Made by a program: the position numbers and the translations under genes. Below the pieces are notes generated by a model. The model was not told the origin of the DNA and ran no database searches. It saw only the letters and a list, made by a program, of their open reading frames with translations. Shown here piece after piece: positions 59,757 to 64,000 of a stretch of DNA of 64,000 bases. Numbering within the stretch: position 1 is the first letter of the stretch; each line of letters begins with the position of its first letter. This stretch comes from Mannheimia indoligenes (lineage in GTDB: Bacteria > Pseudomonadota > Gammaproteobacteria > Enterobacterales > Pasteurellaceae): the NCBI RefSeq assembly GCF_036880405.1, contig NZ_JBAJJM010000001.1, forward strand, positions 272,164-336,163, in the 5' to 3' direction.

Positions 59757-60863
59757 ATGGCTGAGAAGAAAAGTCAAAAAAATACACCTGTAAAACAGGT
59801 TGAACCGGAACAAAAAGAGAAGGCACTTGCTGCCGCATTAGCTCAAATTGAGAAACAGTTCGGTAAAGGTTCAATTATGAAATTGGGCGATACGCAAACA
59901 TTAGATATTGAAGCAGTTTCAACCGGTTCTTTAGGGTTAGATTCCGCATTAGGGATTGGTGGTTTACCAATGGGGCGTATTGTTGAAATCTATGGTCCGG
60001 AATCTTCAGGTAAAACAACCTTAACTTTATCTGTTGTGGCTCAGGCACAAAAAACAGGTAAAACTTGTGCCTTTATTGATGCAGAACACGCACTTGACCC
60101 TGTTTATGCCCGTAAATTAGGTGTAGATACAGACGAATTATTAATTTCACAGCCGGATAACGGTGAACAAGCATTAGAAATTTGTGATGCCCTAGTACGT
60201 TCCGGTGCGGTGGATGTAATTATTGTAGACTCTGTAGCCGCACTTACGCCAAAAGCAGAAATTGAAGGGGATATGGGTGATTCCCATATGGGTTTACAAG
60301 CTCGTTTAATGTCGCAAGCATTGCGTAAGTTAACCGCAAACATTAAAGCAACAAACTGCCTGGTTATTTTCATTAACCAAATCCGTATGAAGATTGGTGT
60401 AATGTTTGGTAATCCGGAAACTACAACAGGTGGTAACGCGTTAAAATTCTATGCTTCTGTGCGTTTAGACATTCGCCGTTCAGGTGTGGTAAAAGATGGT
60501 GATGAAGTTATCGGTAGTGAAACGAAAGTAAAAGTGGTAAAAAACAAAGTTGCTCCGCCATTCCGTGAAGTTCAATTCGATATTATGTATGGCGAAGGGA
60601 TTGCTCGCACTAATGAATTACTCATTCTGGCAGAAGCAAATGGCTTTATCAAAAAAGCGGGAGCTTGGTTCTCTTATGAAGGCGAAAAAATCGGTCAGGG
60701 TAAAAACAATGCGATTAAATGGTTAAAAGAACACCCTGAAATCGCAGAGAAAATTGAGAAAGATGTGAGAGATTTACTCATTGCTAATCCAAATTTGGTT
60801 TCTACTAAAGATTCCAACAATTCAGATGATGACAGCGAAGAGTTTAATGAAGAAGAACTATAA
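59757..60863 (+). CDS. recA: recombinase RecA
   Basis: Strand-exchange ATPase and SOS coprotease. The 368-residue protein has Walker A GPESSGKTTLTL near 80, Walker B VDVIIVDSVAALTP near 152, the L1 and L2 DNA-binding loops (GDSHMGLQARLMSQALRK; FINQIRMKIGVMFGNPETTT near 205-224), and the acidic C-terminal tail NNSDDDSEEFNEEEL. AAAGGATAAAAT precedes the ATG. It has a LexA-type promoter and a terminator, with recX beyond. Confidence 0.98.
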   Translation: MAEKKSQKNTPVKQVEPEQKEKALAAALAQIEKQFGKGSIMKLGDTQTLDIEAVSTGSLGLDSALGIGGLPMGRIVEIYGPESSGKTTLTLSVVAQAQKTGKTCAFIDAEHALDPVYARKLGVDTDELLISQPDNGEQALEICDALVRSGAVDVIIVDSVAALTPKAEIEGDMGDSHMGLQARLMSQALRKLTANIKATNCLVIFINQIRMKIGVMFGNPETTTGGNALKFYASVRLDIRRSGVVKDGDEVIGSETKVKVVKNKVAPPFREVQFDIMYGEGIARTNELLILAEANGFIKKAGAWFSYEGEKIGQGKNNAIKWLKEHPEIAEKIEKDVRDLLIANPNLVSTKDSNNSDDDSEEFNEEEL

Positions 60864-60875
60864 TTAACTAAGTTT

Positions 60876-60911
60876 ATGCGATTTTCGCTCAATGTGAAAA
60901 TCGCATTTTTA
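60876..60911 (+). terminator. terminator between recA and recX
   Basis: ATGCGATTTTC (60876) pairs with GAAAATCGCAT (60896), a perfect 11-bp stem, followed by TTTTATTT. Readthrough would supply recX, the known arrangement in E. coli. Confidence 0.88.
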
Positions 60912-60920
60912 TTTCAACTT

Positions 60921-61400
60921 ATGACAACCATTTCTACAACTAAAACAAATAAATACACTGCGGTTAATTATCTGCTATATTTACTCTCAAAGCGTGATTA
61001 CAGTGAGCAAGAGCTTCGCCAAAAATTGAAGCAAAAAGAATATGATTTTGATGAAATTGATGAAGCAATAGAAAAGGCACAAGTCAATAATTGGCAAAGT
61101 GATGAACGTTTTTGTGTAACTTTTATTCGTTACCGCTCAATGCAAGGTGTAGGTCCTCGCCGACTAAAGCAAGAATTAAAGCTCAAAGGAATTAAAGATT
61201 GGCTAATTAACCAAGAACTCGAAAATGCAGAAGTAGATTGGTTTGAATTAGCCGAGCAAATTTTTGAGAAAAAACGACCGCTTGTATGGGATCTTAAAGC
61301 CAAACAAAAAATGTGGCGGTTTATGGTCAGCCGTGGTTTTTACAATGATCATTTTAGCCATTTAATGGGTATAGATTATAACAATGATGAATATGAATAG
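60921..61400 (+). CDS. recX: regulatory protein RecX
   Basis: Inhibits RecA filaments. The 159-residue protein is built of three-helix repeats: LLYLLSKRDYSEQELRQKLK near 16-35, WQSDERFCVTFIRYRSMQG near 57-75, and GPRRLKQELKLKGI. I start at MTTISTTKTNKY (60921); an in-frame ATG at 60876 lies inside the recA terminator stem and is rejected. Its last 17 bases overlap yqfB. Expected to be expressed at a low level by readthrough from recA. Confidence 0.92.
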   Translation: MTTISTTKTNKYTAVNYLLYLLSKRDYSEQELRQKLKQKEYDFDEIDEAIEKAQVNNWQSDERFCVTFIRYRSMQGVGPRRLKQELKLKGIKDWLINQELENAEVDWFELAEQIFEKKRPLVWDLKAKQKMWRFMVSRGFYNDHFSHLMGIDYNNDEYE

Positions 61401-61704
61401 AGAGAAAATTACCTTTTTTAGCCGATTTGAAGCGGATATTGTAAGTGGTAAAAAAACTATTACCATTCGGGATAAATCAGAATCTTACTTTCACCCTAAC
61501 CAAGAATTAGCCGTTTTTACCAACGAAACGGATCGATTTTTTGCTAACATCAAAGTACTTTCTGTTACTCCGATTCAATATGATGAGCTAAATGATCAAC
61601 ACGCTCAACAAGAGAATATGAGCTTAGCTGAATTGAAAAAAGTCATCCGAGAGATTTATCCGAATGACGATTCCTTTTTTGTGATTGATTTCAAGCTGAT
61701 TTAA
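61384..61704 (+). CDS. yqfB: N4-acetylcytidine amidohydrolase YqfB (ASCH domain)
   Basis: A 106-residue ASCH-domain protein matching E. coli YqfB (103), which hydrolyses N4-acetylcytidine. The strongest match is ITFFSRFEADIVSGKKTITI near 8-27, then DKSESYF, and NMSLAELKKVIREIYP near 77-92. Three Met codons near the start (61384, 61387, 61393) are all possible; no good ribosome site separates them. It overlaps recX by 17 bases. A second ASCH domain in this window is fused to PrmC. Confidence 0.92.
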   Translation: MMNMNREKITFFSRFEADIVSGKKTITIRDKSESYFHPNQELAVFTNETDRFFANIKVLSVTPIQYDELNDQHAQQENMSLAELKKVIREIYPNDDSFFVIDFKLI

Positions 61705-61713
61705 GTTAATGCT

Positions 61714-62250
61714 ATGGTACTTTTTAAATCCACCAAACAAGTCGAATTATGCCCCAAATGTCATTCTCCCTTACAACTTAAACAAGGGAAGAAAGGCTTG
61801 TTTTTGGGGTGTTCGGCTTATCCTAAGTGTGATTACATCAAGCCATTGCACCAAGAAAATCATATTATTAAAGCGTTGGAAGAATGTTGCCCTGAGTGCG
61901 GACATCATCTCCAATTAAAGCAAGGCAGCTATGGCATTTTTATTGGTTGCAGTAACTATCCTGAATGCCATTTTATTGTTCACGAAGAAGCTGAGGTAGA
62001 AGAAGAATTTGATTGCCCTGAATGCAAGCAACATAAACTGGTTGCTAGGAAAGGACGGTCGGGAAAAACATTTTATGGCTGTGCAGGCTTCCCTGATTGT
62101 AAATTTACCTTAGCAACTCGACCGATGAAGCAACAGTGTGAAAGATGTGGTTGCGAACTTGCTACCATCAAAAAAGTGAAGGGTAGACAATACAGTATCT
62201 GTGCTAACAAAAGCTGCCAACACCAAACTGAAGTAAAAGCGAATGAATAA
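61714..62250 (+). CDS. yrdD: topoisomerase-type zinc-ribbon protein YrdD
   Basis: A 178-residue protein made of four Cys4 zinc ribbons of the kind found at the C-terminus of DNA topoisomerase I, as in E. coli YrdD: CPKCH ... CSAYPKC near 13-39, CPECG ... CSNYPEC near 59-84, CPECK ... CAGFPDC near 100-128 and CERCG ... CANKSC near 142-168. Probably binds nucleic acid; no catalytic domain is present. It overlaps tsaC by 8 bases, keeping the E. coli order yrdD-tsaC-aroE. Confidence 0.92.
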   Translation: MVLFKSTKQVELCPKCHSPLQLKQGKKGLFLGCSAYPKCDYIKPLHQENHIIKALEECCPECGHHLQLKQGSYGIFIGCSNYPECHFIVHEEAEVEEEFDCPECKQHKLVARKGRSGKTFYGCAGFPDCKFTLATRPMKQQCERCGCELATIKKVKGRQYSICANKSCQHQTEVKANE

Positions 62251-62797
62251 TTTTTTAGAAATAGTTAATCAATTAAAGCAAGAAGAAGTTGTGGCTTATC
62301 CAACCGAAGCGGTTTTTGGCTTAGGTTGCAATCCGCAAAGTGGAAAAGCAGTGAGGAAATTACTCGCATTAAAGCAACGCCCTGAAGAGAAAGGCTTAAT
62401 TTTACTGGCTTCCGATTTAAAATATCTTCTTCCTTATATTGATGACAACAGAATGACAGAGCAGGCTTGGCACCAGCTAAACCAAATTGGTGAGCAAGCT
62501 ATTACTTGGATTGTGCCTGTAAAAAATAGTGTGCCGAGTTACCTCACAGGCAGATTTGATTCTATTGCCGTGCGTTTATGCAAAGTACCTGCTGTAGCAG
62601 CACTCTGCGAGGCAACCGGTTTTGCTCTTACTTCAACCAGTGCCAATTTAACAGGCGAGTCGCCTTGCAGAAATTCAGAGGAAGTACGAATTCAATTTGG
62701 AGACGATTTTCCTGCATTAAATGCAGAAACTTTAGGCAGAGAAAATCCTTCTGAAATTCGAGATATTTTCACGCAACAGATTTTTAGACAAGGATAG
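62243..62797 (+). CDS. tsaC: threonylcarbamoyl-AMP synthase TsaC
   Basis: Makes threonylcarbamoyl-AMP from threonine, bicarbonate and ATP, the first step of the t6A modification at position 37 of tRNAs reading ANN codons. The 184-residue protein has VVAYPTEAVFGLGCNPQSG near 15-33, the Lys-Arg KQRPEEKGLILLASDL near 45-60, and TSTSANLTGESPCRNSEEV near 132-150. It matches E. coli TsaC (190). Second gene of yrdD-tsaC-aroE; aroE starts 3 bases after its stop. Confidence 0.96.
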   Translation: MNNFLEIVNQLKQEEVVAYPTEAVFGLGCNPQSGKAVRKLLALKQRPEEKGLILLASDLKYLLPYIDDNRMTEQAWHQLNQIGEQAITWIVPVKNSVPSYLTGRFDSIAVRLCKVPAVAALCEATGFALTSTSANLTGESPCRNSEEVRIQFGDDFPALNAETLGRENPSEIRDIFTQQIFRQG

Positions 62798-62800
62798 ATA

Positions 62801-63622
62801 ATGAACAAATATGCTGTTTGGGGCAATCCAATTGCACAAAGTAAATCACCTCGTATTCATCAACTTTTTGGCTTGCAGGCTCAACGAGAGATTGAATATG
62901 TTGCGAAATTAGGTGATGAAATTGCCTTTGAGCAACAATTAGAGGAGTTTTTTAATTCAGGGGCGAAAGGGTGTAATATCACAGCTCCCTTTAAAGAACG
63001 GGCATTTGCTGTTGCTGATGAATATAGTGAAAGTTGCTTATTAGCAGAGGCTTGTAACACTTTAAAACGATTAGATGACGGTCGTTTATATGCCGATAAT
63101 ACCGACGGTAAAGGTTTAGCGGCTGATTTAGAACGGCTTGGTTGGCTAACAACAGGGCAAAAGACCTTAATTTTAGGGGCAGGAGGAGCAACCAAAGGCG
63201 TATTGCTTCCGTTACTTAAGTCTGGGCTAGAGATTACGATTTATAACCGTACTATAGATAAAGCGGTCATTTTAGCGGAAAAATTTGCAAAATTTGGCAA
63301 AATTCAGACCGCTTGCTTAGAGGAGCTTACCGAACAGCAGTTTGATCTAATCATTAATGCCACTTCTTTAGGCTTACAGGGAAAATATGTTGAACTACCA
63401 ACATCTTTAATGGCTTCAGCCAAAATTTATGATATGCAATATGCCGTTAATATGCAAACTCCATTTCTCAATTATGCGAGAGATTGTGGTGCTATCGAAT
63501 ATCAAGATGGTTTAGGAATGTTGGTTGGACAAGCTGCTTTTGCTTTTGCATTGTGGGAAGATAAGTTTCCTGATATTGAATTCGTACTAAAACAATTAAA
63601 GCAAGAGATGCAATCTGCATAA
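62801..63622 (+). CDS. aroE: shikimate dehydrogenase
   Basis: Reduces 3-dehydroshikimate to shikimate with NADPH in the aromatic pathway. The 273-residue protein has the shikimate-binding NPIAQSKSPRIHQLFG near 8-23, the catalytic Lys in GCNITAPFKERAF near 58-70, the NADP-binding LGAGGATKGVLLPLL near 126-140, and INATSLGLQGKYVELP with DGLGMLVGQAAFAFALWE near the end. Last gene of yrdD-tsaC-aroE. Supplies the chorismate used by tyrA, trp and pab genes also in this window. Confidence 0.97.
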   Translation: MNKYAVWGNPIAQSKSPRIHQLFGLQAQREIEYVAKLGDEIAFEQQLEEFFNSGAKGCNITAPFKERAFAVADEYSESCLLAEACNTLKRLDDGRLYADNTDGKGLAADLERLGWLTTGQKTLILGAGGATKGVLLPLLKSGLEITIYNRTIDKAVILAEKFAKFGKIQTACLEELTEQQFDLIINATSLGLQGKYVELPTSLMASAKIYDMQYAVNMQTPFLNYARDCGAIEYQDGLGMLVGQAAFAFALWEDKFPDIEFVLKQLKQEMQSA

Positions 63623-63731
63623 TAGTAAAAGATAACCTATTATTTTATAAACAAAAAACGGTATATTTCCGACAAAACGACGAATATCTATACAAGCAAA
63701 CCAAAAAATCAAAAAATTCAAAAAAAAGTAT

Positions 63732-63760
63732 TTGACGGAGAGCCTTAAAATCAGCATAAT
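63732..63760 (+). promoter_or_regulatory. promoter of the tRNA-Met-Leu-Gln cluster
   Basis: TTGACG and CATAAT are 17 bases apart, with GCACTCCG after the -10, a GC-containing discriminator of the kind found in stringently controlled stable-RNA promoters. Located 32 bases before the tRNA-Met 5' end; the rest of the 170-base gap is AT-rich with nothing else seen. Confidence 0.7.
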
Positions 63761-63792
63761 GCACTCCGTTAGCCGATATGGTGAACGCAAAG

Positions 63793-63869
63793 GGCTACAT
63801 AGCTCAGCTGGTTAGAGCACAACACTCATAATGTTGGGGTCGCAAGTTCGAATCTCGCTGTAGCCACCA
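63793..63869 (+). tRNA. tRNA-Met (CAT), elongator type
   Basis: 77 bases with encoded CCA. Acceptor stem GGCTACA/TGTAGCC, D arm AGCTCAGCTGGTTAGAGC, anticodon loop CTCATAA giving CAT, T loop TTCGAAT. The paired first acceptor position and general sequence match elongator rather than initiator tRNA-Met. Confidence 0.96.
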
Positions 63870-63872
63870 TTT

Positions 63873-63957
63873 GCGGGACTGGCGAAATTGGTAGACGCAC
63901 CAGATTTAGGTTCTGGCGCCGCGAGGTGTGTGGGTTCAAGTCCCTCGTCCCGCACCA
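63873..63957 (+). tRNA. tRNA-Leu (TAG)
   Basis: 85 bases with encoded CCA and the long variable arm of a class II tRNA (GGCGCCGCGAGGTGTGT). Anticodon stem CCAGA/TCTGG with loop TTTAGGT, anticodon TAG. Three bases after tRNA-Met, in one transcript. Confidence 0.96.
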
Positions 63958-63982
63958 TTTATCGATTAACAAAAATTAGTGT

Positions 63983-64000
63983 TGGGGTATCGCCAAGCGG
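63983..64000 (+). tRNA. tRNA-Gln, 5' part only
   Basis: TGGGGTATCGCCAAGCGG is the 5' end of a bacterial tRNA-Gln (acceptor TGGGGTA and start of the D arm). The window ends inside it, so the anticodon is not visible. Confidence 0.85.

Noticed and set aside
60876..60920. Upstream in-frame start for recX
   Set aside because: The ATG lies in the stem of the recA terminator, and the extra 15 residues are not seen in RecX proteins.
1..64000. CRISPR array or prophage
   Set aside because: No regularly spaced direct repeats, cas genes or phage structural genes were seen in the window.

Overview
The window is a chromosomal segment of a member of the Pasteurellaceae. The evidence is close similarity of its housekeeping proteins to E. 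coli and Haemophilus families, an AT-rich base composition, and dozens of copies of the DNA-uptake signal ACAAGCGGT/ACCGCTTGT. That form of the signal belongs to the Actinobacillus pleuropneumoniae / Mannheimia / H. ducreyi side of the family rather than to H. influenzae, which uses AAGTGCGGT. I cannot name the species from the sequence alone.

Layout. Bases 1-501 hold the 3' end of tyrA. Bases 502-5300 are an accessory block: a 617-residue orphan protein, a small secreted protein, a membrane protein and an IS1595-type transposase, none tied to a pathway. From 5373 the window is mostly core genome: recF, ybaB-recR, grxD, glyA (with a PurR-like operator), the folate-independent methionine synthase pair mesX-mesD (with a MetR-like operator), nadK, yfiF, suhB, dxs, a CstA-type transporter, a TatD nuclease, a BPL_N protein divergent from bioY, an MFS transporter, thrS, exbB-exbD-tonB, glpE, cnoX, dhaKLM (with a CRP-like site), trxB, kdsB, yidB, and lpxK with the short gene ycaR, followed by a Fic gene, clpPX and sufE.

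The middle part carries tRNA-Asp, a GST/methyltransferase pair, trpE-trpG-tautomerase-trpD behind a TrpR operator, divergent yciO-rluB, a large SLC13-type transporter, lolCDE and a 2-hydroxyacid dehydrogenase. The prfA-prmC-sirB1-kdsA operon follows, and three unusual things are built into it: a lipoprotein gene, an ASCH domain fused to the front of PrmC, and a FicA/FicT antitoxin-toxin pair joined to its neighbours by a 1-base gap and a 4-base overlap. The last part has pabA, rmuC, pabB-pabC, recA (LexA-like box) with recX behind a terminator, yqfB, the yrdD-tsaC-aroE operon, and tRNA-Met, tRNA-Leu and the start of tRNA-Gln.

How the genes work together. Several genes feed aromatic and folate metabolism (tyrA, trpEGD, pabABC, aroE). 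Others serve envelope building (kdsA, kdsB, lpxK, lolCDE), TonB energisation of outer-membrane uptake, DNA repair (recF, recR, recA, recX) and protein quality control (clpXP, cnoX). The most unusual items are the FicTA insertion, the ASCH-PrmC fusion, MesX/MesD with its operator, the BPL_N/BioY pair, the orphan block at 502-5300, and a 153-bp MITE-like element near 56.3 kb.
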